In this document: piece by piece, positions 1 through 10,776 of the stretch
Layout of the letters: each line of letters begins with the position of its first letter
Position numbering within the stretch: the stretch's first letter is position 1
The notes under the pieces: model-generated
Seen by the model: only the letters and a program-made list of their open reading frames with translations
The model's database searches: none
What the model was told of the DNA's origin: nothing
NCBI GenBank assembly: GCA_003988855.1
Contig: QYAI01000251.1
Span: 1 to 51,270, forward strand
From: Arachnopeziza araneosa
Taxonomy: Eukaryota; Ascomycota; Leotiomycetes; Helotiales; Arachnopezizaceae
Length of the DNA: 51,270 nt
Direction: 5' to 3'
Program-made: the position numbers and the translations under genes

Positions 1-97
1 GTAGTTTTTCTTCCCTCATATTCTTCTTTTCCTTCGTAGCTAGCCTATGAACCGAATATACTCAGACTATCAACGCACTCCCATATGCCTCTTGACT
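1..97. repeat. 97-bp exact repeat, left copy
   Basis: The first 97 bases recur base for base at 49188-49284 in the same orientation. The copy may extend beyond the left edge of the window. At its right end the two copies diverge abruptly after the shared cttgact. I cannot assign it to a named element; it may be a fragment of a dispersed transposon, since it lies next to a candidate LTR and a Tc1 relic here. Confidence 0.9.
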
Positions 98-99
98 AG

Positions 100-529
100 T
101 GTACGAGGGTAGAAGGAGCAGCGAATAAAATAAGAATCTCGTTGGCTTCCAGCTGACTCTCGATATGTATATTTCAGAAGAACAACTGAAGCAAGAACCT
201 GAAGCAAAAACCGTGTGTTCGAAAGACCAGAAAGCAGTGTAAACAGCAAGCAATGAATAAGTAGATAAATCAATAAATCAGTAAGAAAAGAATATCAGTC
301 AATAAAATCCGTATGATCAATGCTCCATTCGTAACAACGCCATCTATTCTCTCTTCTCTCTCTCCATGAATCTCCTGCTGCTGTCTGTATTCCGTACTCC
401 ACGAATCTTCTCTTGTGTGTTCTCTGCTGTGTAAGTGCTTAGTAGGACCTCCTTTATAGAGAGTCCTCAACACGTGCTTCCACTAGCGAAATGACCGAAA
501 AATGTCATGCACCCTAGAACCCCACTACA
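100..529. mobile_element. Candidate solo LTR
   Basis: A 430-bp stretch begins TGTACG and ends CTACA, so it has the TG..CA termini of an LTR with a 4-base inverted end (TGTA/TACA). It is bounded on both sides by the 4-base direct repeat ctag (96-99 and 530-533), consistent with a target-site duplication. No coding capacity is visible inside. No second copy occurs in this window, so the call rests on termini and flanks only. Confidence 0.4.
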
Positions 530-542
530 CTAGCCATATTCG

Positions 543-1192
543 TGTTCGTACCGTTACAATTAGAGTGCAGAACAGTAGACACAAGTGAAATAGTTAGATG
601 AATGTTCGGTTGAGAGAGGATCTGGAATACAACTTGTTTGGACGTTTCTTCGACCTTCTGAACAACTTGTACAAGGTGATGTGAAGGAGAAGAGTTGCGG
701 CAAAAGCGTCAAGAAGATGTTTTGGGCTGTTTTTGGACAAAACGAACGAACAGGACTTGTTTCTCTTGATGGCGATCCTCTTGCACGGCGCAATAGAGTT
801 TCTAGCTAGGTTATAGTTCAAGTTCTAGAGTCGTTTCTTCCTAGTTTCGTTTAAGAAGATACATTTATGCTTGACGGCGCAAGTATACACACATCAAGGT
901 TGTTAAAGTTGCTTGGCAACGAATAGGAATTACGATTATAGAATAGCCGCCGTACTCTCTAGATCTGAACCTGATTAAGAACTTGTAGGCAATTATGAAG
1001 GTGCAAATCTACAAGCTTTATCTAAAGTTAGAACATGCACTAGATACAGTTGAGACGTTAGACGCTTTAATTGAAGCAGCACAAGAAGCATAGCATGTAA
1101 TTGAAGATCGTGTATTATACAATCTTGCTACTTCTATGCTAAAACGTGTAGATGCAGTTCGAGAAGCGAATAAGTAGTATACAAAGTACTGA
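543..1192 (+). pseudogene. Decayed Tc1/mariner-type transposase (3' two thirds)
   Basis: Reading the plus strand through stops gives recognisable Tc1/mariner blocks: an SDECSVERG-like block with the first catalytic Asp codon at 597-599, a DGASIHTSR block with the second Asp at 873-875, and PPYS-DLN-I-NL-AIMK with the final acidic residue changed to Lys (aag at 977-979). The spacing between the second Asp and that position is about 34 residues, as in DD34D/E transposases. At least five stops replace expected Trp codons (TGG to TAG), and one base seems lost near 898. The N-terminal DNA-binding half is missing; the homology begins right beside the candidate LTR. The pattern is that of a copy inactivated by RIP. 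Confidence 0.8.
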
Positions 1193-1567
1193 ATAGCTTT
1201 AAAATATGAGTTATTTACATATAAAAGCAGCATGAATTCGTAGCTTAGCGCAGTAGCGTTGCGCACGGAGGGTATTCAAACTTCTGGCCATACACTGTAA
1301 CAGCATTTATGATTACCATCAAGACAACAGCATTCGCGATCAACAACAAGTAGATCCGACTCGATTTGATATCTCAAAATCCCGTCAATAATTTGCAAGG
1401 CAAAATTGTGTCATAATGACGAAAGAGAATCGAGACGCCAACGAAGCGTGGAAACCTGGAAGCAATCGAGATACCATAGTCACGTGGACGATGAATATTT
1501 GGCGATTTCGCATCGCGACTGAATGGAATCCCGCACCTATTTAACACCGTGAGAGGCGATCGAGTCA
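1193..1567. other. Intergenic, AT-rich, MSS1 promoter side
   Basis: No coding signal is seen. This is the tail beyond the transposase relic followed by the presumed MSS1 upstream region; I did not identify terminal inverted repeats of the element. Confidence 0.4.
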
Positions 1568-3414
1568 ATGATCCGACATGTATCTGCTCGAACCAGATAC
1601 TTTGCTGCTCGCAATATCTGTCGATTCTTCTCCACTGCAATTCCGCGCCCTCAAAAAATCAGTCTCGAGCAAGATCAGAATCGTTTCTTAACGGATAAGG
1701 ATTATTTTTTGAGACCTGTCCCAAACCCGGCGCGTCTTAATGAGCCAGCAACAAATCTATCTGCCTTTGATGGGACGATATATGCCTTATCCACAGCTCC
1801 TGGAAGAGCAGGGGTTGCTGTAGTTCGGGTGTCAGGATCCCATTGCTTGCAGGTAATTGCTCTCAGCATCAAGAGGCCCTCACTTACACGTCCCAGGTCT
1901 ACAGAGCTCTCTGCCCTACCAAATGGCTCCCAAGATCCAAGAAAGCCACTATATGCCAGCTCCATGATCCCCTCGACCCGACCAATGTCGTCGACTCCTC
2001 CGCCGTCGTCCTCTACTTTCCGTCCCCTCGATCCGTAACCGGAGAAGATGTCCTCGAATTCCATATCCATGGCGGACCCGCCACACAAAAAGCTGTTTTA
2101 GCGGCGATATCAGACGCCGCCTCTGTAACCAAGCTACCGATTCGGTATGCCGAGCCAGGAGAATTCACACGGCGAGCTTTTCAGAATGATAAATTGGATT
2201 TAGCACAAGTGGAAGCGCTTTCTGATGCGCTCGCAGCCGAGACAGAGCAGCAGCGACGAGCAGCGGTCCGGGGTCAATCTGCTAAACTTGGAGAGATATA
2301 TGAAGGATGGAGACAACAACTGTTATATGCGCGAGGCGAGCTTGAAGCCTTGATTGATTTCTCGGAAGACCAGCATTTCGACGAATCGCCATCAGAGTTG
2401 CTGCAGAATGTCACACAGGAAGTTGAAGCCATGCTTCGGGATATTAAGACACACGAGACAGCGAGTCATTATGGGGAGCTGTTAAAAAGAGGAATCCGGA
2501 TATCCCTCCTCGGACCCCCAAATGCGGGAAAGAGTTCACTCCTCAACCAAATCGTCGGCAGAGAAGCCTCCATCGTCTCCAACGAAGCAGGCACCACGCG
2601 AGACATAGTAGAAGTGGGCCTCGACATTCGGGGTTATCTCTGCACCATCGCAGATACAGCAGGATTACGGATAAAATCTCAAGGTGCAATCGAACTTGAG
2701 GGCATCAAGCGAGCGAAAGCCAAAGCCAGTGAATCCGATGTCGTGATTGCGATGGCTTCTCTGGAGCACGATGAACACGAAGATTGGTATTTGAACTACG
2801 ACGAAGAAGCTTTTGCTCTTGCCGCGAAAGCATCGTCTTCGGTCATTGTGCTGAATAAATCGGAGCTAGCAATCACAGGGCAGAAGGACTGTCCTAAGGA
2901 ATTCATTCTCTACCAATTAGAAGAAGCCTTTAAATCCGCTTCCCAGACATCTCAGATATCAACAGAGGACTACAAATCACCAAATATAGCACTGATATCC
3001 TGCCTCATAGCCCAAGCTCAGCCCACAGAGACCAATCCCGACCCAGGGGGAATCAAGAATCTGATCTCACATCTGGTTGCTGAGTTTAAGAATATGACAG
3101 ACCTGCCCGTCGACATGCAAGATCTCATTGGCGTGACAGAGCGCCAGCGTCAGCTTCTCGCTACCTGCTCTTCTCATCTGCTGGATTTCAAAGGCGAGGC
3201 TGAGAAGGCCGAAGCTGATATTGTTCTTGCGGCTGAACATTTGCGCTTTGCTGCAACGTGTTTGGCGAGAATCACAGGTCGTGGTGAGGGGGGCGACGTG
3301 GAAGAAGTTCTTGGTGTTGTGTTTGAGAAGTAAATACTAACCCTTCCTACTCTTTTTACCTTTTATCACCTCGTCAATCTGACCATATCCTACAGATTCT
3401 GCGTTGGCAAATAG
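1568..3414 (+). CDS. MSS1: Mitochondrial tRNA modification GTPase MSS1 (MnmE/TrmE family)
   Basis: MnmE-type GTPases work with the MnmG/Mto1 flavoprotein to modify the wobble uridine (position 34) of mitochondrial tRNAs. Exons: 1568-1852, 1897-3329 and 3396-3414; introns are 44 and 66 bp; the product is 578 residues. The first ~30 residues are basic and Ser/Arg-rich, as in a mitochondrial presequence. The N-terminal folate-binding domain has the TIYALSTAPGRAGVAVVRVSG block and an FHIHGGPA segment. The G domain shows GPPNAGKSS (about 301-309), DTAG (348-351) and NKSE (415-418). The last exon is only 19 nt: splicing converts a premature FEK-stop into FEKFCVGK, restoring the invariant C-terminal FC(I/V)GK motif. 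The gene looks intact; no neighbour is functionally linked. Confidence 0.95.
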
Positions 3415-3949
3415 ACTTTTCACAGTTACCACTCTCAAGATTTCAAAACATGAATGATTATTAAGATTTCTGTATTGGAATTATGCCTATCTAAGGCAAG
3501 GAAACAAGCCCAAACGCCGCCAATGCGTGCTGAATTCGATGCGCCGTCCCAATGCTGCTAAGAAAACCCCATCTGCCGAGTCTATCACCACCCCAACTCC
3601 ATGAAAATGCAGGAAGAAAGAAAGCCCAAACTCCGACACCCACTTATGCTCGAGTCCCTCTTTGAACGCCGGTCTATGCTGATGCTGTTGAAAATGGTAG
3701 ATGCGCCGCCGCTATGTTGAAAAGATGAAAACTGATATTCGCTTGCTGAAATGCTGGACGAAAGCAATGCGCGCCGATAAACTGAAGGATGCGAAGCGGA
3801 ACTCAGAGACATAGGAAAGAATTCGAGGAAGTGTTGAAAGTACATCGCCGATGCCTGAAAGGTAGCGTGCAGACAGAAAAGAGGAGAGAATCTCGTCGCT
3901 GGCGCCTGCGCTTCGCTCTAAGACCCCCAGAAAGAAGGAGGAATGGGAT
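3415..3949. other. Intergenic between two convergent genes
   Basis: This holds the presumed 3' UTRs of MSS1 and of the small minus-strand gene. Short open frames here have no recognisable content. Confidence 0.4.
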
Positions 3950-4135
3950 TTAGTTGTATCCGCCACGTCCATCCTCTTCCTCATCGTCGTCGCCGCGGTT
4001 ATAGCCGCCGCGGCCGAAGTCTAGCGGTTGACCCATGGATGCGGATATGTTCTGGGTGTTGGCTGGTGCGTTGTATCCACCACGTCCGAAGAGGACCATT
4101 GATTGCGATTGAGATTGGGATGTGGTGAAAGACAT
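3950..4135 (-). CDS. 61-residue protein with three GRGGYN repeats
   Basis: A complete single-exon frame encodes a 61-residue, low-complexity hydrophilic protein. The hexamer GRGGYN occurs three times, at residues 17-22, 41-46 and 56-61, the last ending exactly at the stop codon. The N-terminus is a Ser/Gln run, and an acidic DDDEEED stretch precedes the last repeat. The start has a good fungal context (cacaATGtct). Repeated GRGG motifs recall the fungal DUF3602/Par32-like proteins with GRGGAGN repeats, where Par32 acts on ammonium transporters, but here the motif is GRGGYN and the protein is much smaller. I infer a real gene from the precise repetition; the function is unknown. Confidence 0.65.
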   Translation of the reverse strand: MSFTTSQSQSQSMVLFGRGGYNAPANTQNISASMGQPLDFGRGGYNRGDDDEEEDGRGGYN

Positions 4136-4325
4136 TGTGAAAGTAGTTTGTTGGAAAAGTGAGGTTTGAAAAAGTATGTTGGTAGTGAGTAAATTGATGA
4201 AGCGTTGAGAGCTTAAACGACTGCGTGAGGTAAAGCGAAGTGAAGTGTATTGAAGTGTAGACTGGAAGAGAAGCTTGTTAATGATAGTGAAAAAAAAGTC
4301 ACCTCCATCGAAGATCCCAGGAGTC

Positions 4326-4331
4326 TATATA
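4326..4331 (-). promoter_or_regulatory. Possible TATA element for the GRGGYN gene
   Basis: TATATA lies about 190 bases upstream of the start codon of the minus-strand small gene. Position and sequence are compatible with a core promoter, but this is only a short motif match. Confidence 0.25.
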
Positions 4332-7008
4332 CCAAAAGCCCCTCCACCAAAAACAGACGTTTGTCCCTCCATCAGACCAAGCCCCTCCTCGATTTGGCCC
4401 CCGGACGAAAAAAGTGTCATCAATCTGACGGGACTACCCAAGAAAGAGAAACGCCCAGGCACAAGGTGCAGTGCAGTGCATTGCAGCGGGTGGAGGTTGC
4501 CCTCTTCTCAGCCAGCAGAAGGTTGGTATGGTGTCCGTCCCGATTATCGAGGCATTCATTTGCTGCGCAAAAAGCTCCCGACAGGAATTTCTGGCAGCGT
4601 ACCTACATGAACCCTTCCGGTGGTTTTCCAGGACCTTGCAGGCCGACGCATCCCTGGGACGGGAGGTGATTGGGTTGTGCGTTTTTGGGGCCACTGAAGC
4701 CCTGGAAGAGGCCTGTGGAGTCTTGGGTAAGGCTGAGAGTGGCTCTGCACATCAGATATTTTGGGGAGACTCGTTATAAATAAACGAGGTGGCTTCTGGC
4801 GGCTAATTGGTGGTCCTTCGACTTGTGGCTGTAAGCTGACTCTTGACTGGTGCCGGCTACAATTCAGGCAGCGGATTTTCCCCATTGGGCATGCCTCTTG
4901 ACCACAGCGGATTTGCACCATGTAAATCACGTTGGTTGCATCTGACTCTGGTGCTCTTGTCTGTCGCATTGGCATCAGGTATTATGACGTGATGATTGTC
5001 AGAGTGTGAGTCGCGTTGGTGTTGAGTTGAAGTTGGAGTTGCATAAGGCGGCCCTTGGCAACGGAGACGGCGATGGGGTTTCTCGGCTAGTGGCTGCATC
5101 TCCCATCAGCCAGCCAGAAATGCCCTTTACAATGACTCTTTGGTGAGTGCATCCCTCAACGCCTGGCCGGCGACGGTAATTTCACCTGCTAGCTAAGTTA
5201 GCTTTGCATGTTGAAGACTAAGGAACAAGGCGCAAGGCAGATTTTGGTTTTTCATTTCTGATGGCAGCCACAGATGCTTGAATGTCAAACTGTGGCACTA
5301 TCCACCAGCCGCTGTGGCGTCTGCGGGGAGGTCGCTGTTGAACCGGGCATCGGCATGGACCAATGTTATTCTCAACGTCGACTTCACATGCCAGGAGATA
5401 ATTTCATACGATTGCTTCCAGGCTGCAGCTAGCCCGTCTGATTATGGGATTCGTTGGGTCGTATTTCTGAGCTGCAATGAGCCTCACCGAACCCTGCATG
5501 CCAAATGCAATCGAGGTGCGAACATCTCAGCCAGCCCACAATCAGGAATGGCCACAACCATGAAACCTTAATGGGTCGCCTTGAATAGATATTCAATGTA
5601 ACGTGCCGTTCTCTCGGCCTGACTTCGACTGCTGAAGCCATCCCGCATCCATTCGAGACTGCAACTCATCAATTCGAGGTCCAGGCATCTATGTCTGGGA
5701 TATTTTGGGTCATGGAATCAAGCTCGAACCATAGACTCGTGTTGATTGCAGCTGGCAATTAGAGTGCCGTCTCATTCTCACCTCATGCGGCAGCTCCCTT
5801 TGTTCTTAGTGTGTTCTGATGGAAGGTCCAAGTGGGATGATCACTCAAATCAGGGACATAATCGATCCCCAAGGAGAAGTAGCCAGTTATTCAGGATGTA
5901 CGACAGGGAATCTTCCGGCTGGATCAATATTATTGTCAAGCTTATTCAAGTCTTCCCCGTATCTTTCAATACTTCCAATCCTCCAATCCTCTAGTCTTTC
6001 TGATCTTCGAAATTGTGGTGGCAATCTCGGCTTCTTGTGAGCTGCTATTGATCCCTCAGGGATGAAGACTCCTCCCTTCTGGCCGTCCAGCAGTCGAAAT
6101 TCGGCTTAATTTGATCTCGTGCTAATTCCGCTTCAGGAGAAACCTACAGAAAAATTCTCAACTCAACGAACCAGGCTGTGTTGCTTGTCCTTATTGCATA
6201 GCCAGCCGAATATGCCTCTCTAAGTTTCGTCCAATAGATTTGTTCAGATGCTGAAGACCCAAAAGTCTCGATACGTAGGTGATATAATTAAATACGGCCG
6301 AAACATTAAGCTGTTTCCGAGTCTCCTGGCTAGAGGCGCAGAGCGGTTGTACGAGTGTGTGACCGTTAGGCAGCACAAGTCGATCATCAGTGGGACGTAG
6401 AGATGAATCCTTTGATTATTTTAGCGTTGAATTATTTTCAGAAATAGAAAGTGGCCAAATCCTTTCAGTTATGTTTTGGTGTGGTGCATTCTGTCGAGTC
6501 ATTTTGAAGAACACTGTTTCCTTCGCCAGGAGGCTAAGAAACGTGAATCCTCTGCGAGGAGGTCGCAGAACCGGAAGAACAGAATGATCCTTAGTTTCGA
6601 TTTTGCACGATATTCCGTTATTTTCATTTGGATGCAGCGCTAGCTGGATGTAAAGGGACTAGGTAGGTGTTGCGTTAGAAGAGATGAAAGCTCAACTTTT
6701 CGAAAATCGTGATCGAAGTCGGCACTAGTCATTTTAGGAAAGAACGACGCCTGAAAATTCTAACGTCATGAGAAAACCATATTTCCTTGGAGTAAAAACA
6801 TGGAATATGGCGGAAGTTCTCTTCTATCATTCTTCAATTCAAAGTAAGCCCGACACATCACAGCATGAACCTCTTCCGCACAATCCTCAAGCCACCATTC
6901 GGGGGTTCTATGCTCAGAACTTATTGCCCTAAGCATATTTCCTATTTCTCTCAATGCGGATTTCGACTACAGACTTTATCCACACCTCGATTCTTCTTAT
7001 CGACCTAG
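4332..7008. other. 2.7-kb stretch without a recognisable gene
   Basis: Open frames on both strands are short, overlap each other and lack domain or splice-consistent content. No RNA gene or transposon was recognised. It could hold long promoter or UTR sequence for the small gene to the left. Confidence 0.4.
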
Positions 7009-7215
7009 CTTCAACCCAGATACGATGCTGCAGCGCTGTCGAATCCTCCAACAACCTTCTTTCTACCCAACCTTCAATACAAATTTAACCTCGAAAACAA
7101 GAAGCAAGGTAGAATTACAATACCGCAGCGACAGAAGAAAGGCCAGAAGGAGAAGAAGCAAATCGGAAATGACGGACCACCCACAGACAGAGACATCTGT
7201 GAACTTCTTTTATGT

Positions 7216-7479
7216 ATGGGAATCATCTGCATTTTGGTCAACTATTTGGTCAAACGTGGCCTCGCAACCTTCATCGTTAAAAAGAAACCGGAAATCCCTA
7301 ATGAATACTTGAAGAATGAAATTTCCATTGGTTGGGATGTTGGTTGTGATTCATGTAAGGTGAGAGTCAGAGACATGCTGCAAGATACGCGTGTCGATGT
7401 AGGACGGCAGACATTCAAGTGTGAAGAATGTGGAATATTCATTGAAAGGCTCGTGGCAACTCGATTTTCCATCGAATAA
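7216..7479 (+). CDS. Hypothetical small ORF with a CxxC...CxxC pair
   Basis: An 87-residue frame begins with a hydrophobic stretch (ICILVNYLV), followed by a basic region and then two CxxC knuckles, CDSC and CEEC, about 24 residues apart, as in a small zinc-ribbon. The frame stays open upstream to 7009 without another Met, so a spliced or longer form is possible. I do not recognise a family, no intron supports it, and it may be chance. Confidence 0.2.
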   Translation: MGIICILVNYLVKRGLATFIVKKKPEIPNEYLKNEISIGWDVGCDSCKVRVRDMLQDTRVDVGRQTFKCEECGIFIERLVATRFSIE

Positions 7480-9030
7480 TCGGGCTTGGAGTAAGGAAAA
7501 CGGAGGATGGAATAGCACAGTATCGTGACTGGGTTTACGAGAGTTGAGTTGGCAATATTCCTACCTTTCATAATTTGATACACATATCCCACTTCCTTGC
7601 ACTTAATTGACTCGAATATCAGTGCCGTTCGATGATAATCCAAGCGACTCCTCGATCATCTCTCCTCCCAATCCATCACATCACATCCCATCCCATCTCA
7701 ACCCACCACGCTACTCGAACCTACATTCCGCCCTACCTGGCAACGCGATCAGCCGGCATAGTCCGAATCAACCTTCCAACTCTGAAGGCATCTATACATC
7801 TCCATCGAGTCCTCAGTCCTCAACTCTCGACGCTCTCACCATTTCCCTCAACCTTCAAAGCTGACATAATCCCTCTACCTGCCACCAGCACCAGCCACCT
7901 AACCTAGTAGCAAACGGCGCCGGAAGACACGAACCGAGGCTACACAGCAAGGTCTTTCCGTCTCACCTTACCGTCTCTTCTCTCTGACCTCATTCCCGCC
8001 TCTAGTACCACACTTGTGCTGCGCGAACATGCTGTGCTGTGCTTGTCTCGGTGTGGCAGTGCAACGTACCATGCACTCACCCAATCCCTTGCCGTGCATA
8101 AAGACATCGTCTATCGACCAATCGTACGAGCTCTACCGGCTGCGCTTGCGCTTCGAATACGAATGAAGAACCAGAGGAGAGGTGCTTAAGCGGCGTCAAC
8201 AGTAGACGAGCACCGAAGTTCGGGGCTATGCTCACGGCCTGCCGATATCTAAAAACCAGTCGGAACTTCGTTTTCGGGTGGAGCTATTTTTAGATGTGCA
8301 AAAAAGTATCACAACTTGGTATATTAACAATCTTGGCATCTTGATCATTTTGATTGAGGATAGGATGGGATTGAGAACCGTCGTCAGGATTCAGCAATGA
8401 AAACGATTAACCCGAAAACAGACATTCGGAACAATCTGTTCCCGTAGCGGGGCTGAGCTCTCCAAGACAGTCCGCATTCCTCTTGAAGCACCTCATTCGC
8501 CGAAAGATACGACCCGTGAATCCCTCGATCCTCCGATTCCGAAGGGGATCACACCTCATGTCTGCCTCTGAATGCCATCCTGACCACTCAGAGAGAGGTA
8601 TGAGACAATGCCCAGAAGAGGAGACGTAATTCAATCCTTGGTATTAATCGAGTCACCAGAGTCTGGAGGAGAGGAGGAGTAACTCTGCTCATATCGGGCA
8701 TGTCGCGAGCTCCGATGTGTTTACTACCATGTTTTGGCTAGTTAAAGCAGATGGAAGAAGATATCAAAGCCGTGTCATGTCGCTTGGTCAGACATTATCC
8801 CGTTTGGGATATTAAAACTACACACCCAGACATGACTTCCAGAATAATCAGCTAAGCGAGCAAGTCATGTCATACCCTTGTCAATCTTGCCTACCGTGCC
8901 AGAAATTTGGATTCTTTATCCCAGAACGGTTAGTTTGAACTTTTGGTCACTATTTTCTTTGCTCCCTCTGATGATTTCCCCTTTCTCCACATCAACTGAC
9001 GGGGCTTAGAGTAAGGCTGAGCAAGCTTTC

Positions 9031-9080
9031 CCAATGTAGTAGGTGCTGCGCTATCCAAATGTAGTAGGTCTTGCGCTATT
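9031..9080. repeat. Imperfect tandem duplication, ~25-bp unit
   Basis: Two adjacent units share aatgtagtaggt and ttgcgctat-type cores (9031-9054 and 9055-9080) with a few mismatches. Confidence 0.8.
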
Positions 9081-9976
9081 CTCCAAGATTCAAGCAGACA
9101 TCTCAAGTCAAATATTGTATACCCTTTGCAATATTGCAGAACCCATCCAACAGATGCTATGTATCGTTGTACAGCATCAAAGAACCAAAGGAGGCAATGT
9201 CCGAAATTATCCGTCTTGGATGAACAAGCGTGGACCGCACCTGGTGAAAACAGCGCTAATGATTCCACCTCCGTCTCAAGTCCTAAACTTAGAGTTCCAC
9301 CAACTCTCCAACAGCTCGCCGAAGACTATGAATCAGAGATTCTCGAATCTGCAGGACTCTGAAGCCGGACTGGCGGCCTGCGAAGGTGCCTGACAAGTCG
9401 TCACGAGAGTGCCAATGATGAAACGAGCTATTCCAGACCTCAAGTGTAGAAACGTCGTGACGAGTTCATCGAGACCGGTTCACGCCAGCTGAGGGAGAGG
9501 CTGAGTCTCCCGGTGAGCCCATCAAGTCATGACGGCACCCATCCCATTCGCTAAGATCCTGCATCCGAATTGCCCGAATGGTCCACCCCTCCATCTCCAT
9601 CTCATTTAATATCCCGGACCAGTCAGACGGCAGGATTCGCAAATGCCTTTGTAGAACGTCAATCGCTCTGCCTAATTTCTGAGGACGCCGATGTTGGGGG
9701 CTGCTGCCTGCGTTCGAGTCATGACAGCCAACCAATCCCGGAAAATGGTTTTCGTGCGATCTAGCTTCGTTTTAGCAGGTGAGGAGAGGGAATTGAGATA
9801 AACTGATCGACAGACGTCGATGGAATGGAAGTGTGGCGTGGGGGTGGTGCAGTTGCGCTCCTTTGACTAGGCAGGCCAGATGGATGGCACCAGATCGCAC
9901 GGCGTCAGATGGCTCTCGTCTCTCTTTACGAACGACGGTGACTTGGCAAGGCTACGTCTCGCCGCCTTCGCCTCTT

Positions 9977-9997
9977 CCATCCATCCATCCATCCATC
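9977..9997. repeat. (CCAT)5 microsatellite
   Basis: Five consecutive tetranucleotide units in a gene-free stretch. Confidence 0.9.
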
Positions 9998-10776
9998 CTC
10001 TTGGATGCGCTCAACCAATCCGAGTCCAAGACGGCTTAGTCCTGTGATGGGAGTTGAGCTATTTTCATCGTGGAAACGCTTTGGAACGGAACGGTAAATT
10101 TAGAAATCGATTGGTAGGAAATTGATGATGCAGGAATGGGTTTTGATGAACGTGGAGGTTTGGTTTGGGAGTCGAGGAAGGCAAGCGTCTGCGGAGGAGT
10201 AGCTGCTTAGCCTGCATGGCAGATCTCTTCCTGCAGCGCAGCAACTCCTGATGGTGCAGTTTGGCCTTGGAGATAAGCCGAGTCAAAAGTAACTGCTCAA
10301 AATAGCTCAAGCAAACATATTTTTTCCCTTCGTGGCCGTCGCACGAAAACAGGAGGAATGGTTGATTGAGAGCAACCTAAATGTAGTATTTGGTTGAGAG
10401 GAGGACCGAGATTTCCAGATCCAGTCGAACCAAGCCAATTCAGCGAATAAGAAAGAAGAAAAAGCGAGAGACCAGATGTAGAAAAGATGAGGGATGAGAT
10501 GATGAGAAATGTGGTTGGCAGGAAGGTACTCGACAAGTGCACGGAAGATTGACTTCGCTTAAAGTGGCGAATGGGATAGGAGACGAAGCAACAAGAGGCG
10601 AAGGAGAGTTGTTTCTCCGTATTCAAATTCTCGAGTTGATAAAAACGGCCGAAGATTACTTACAGTACACGTTTCTTTCACTTGAGCGGACCGCATCTCC
10701 TTTATATCAGGTATCTGATAAGCCAGTTCTCTCGAACCGTATAGCCATAATCCTTAACACCTTCCTCCGATGTTGC

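Larger units (their letters stand above)
7480..10776. other. 3.3-kb stretch without a recognisable gene
   Basis: 7620-7900 is strongly C/T-rich with CATCC-type runs, like fungal promoter or leader DNA. 9031-9080 holds an imperfect ~25-bp tandem pair. 9977-9997 is a CCAT microsatellite. No convincing coding region or RNA gene was found. Confidence 0.4.

Noticed and set aside
4250..5099. Several overlapping ORFs of 80-139 codons on both strands
   Set aside because: They overlap one another in conflicting frames, show no motif and lie in the upstream region of the small GRGGYN gene.
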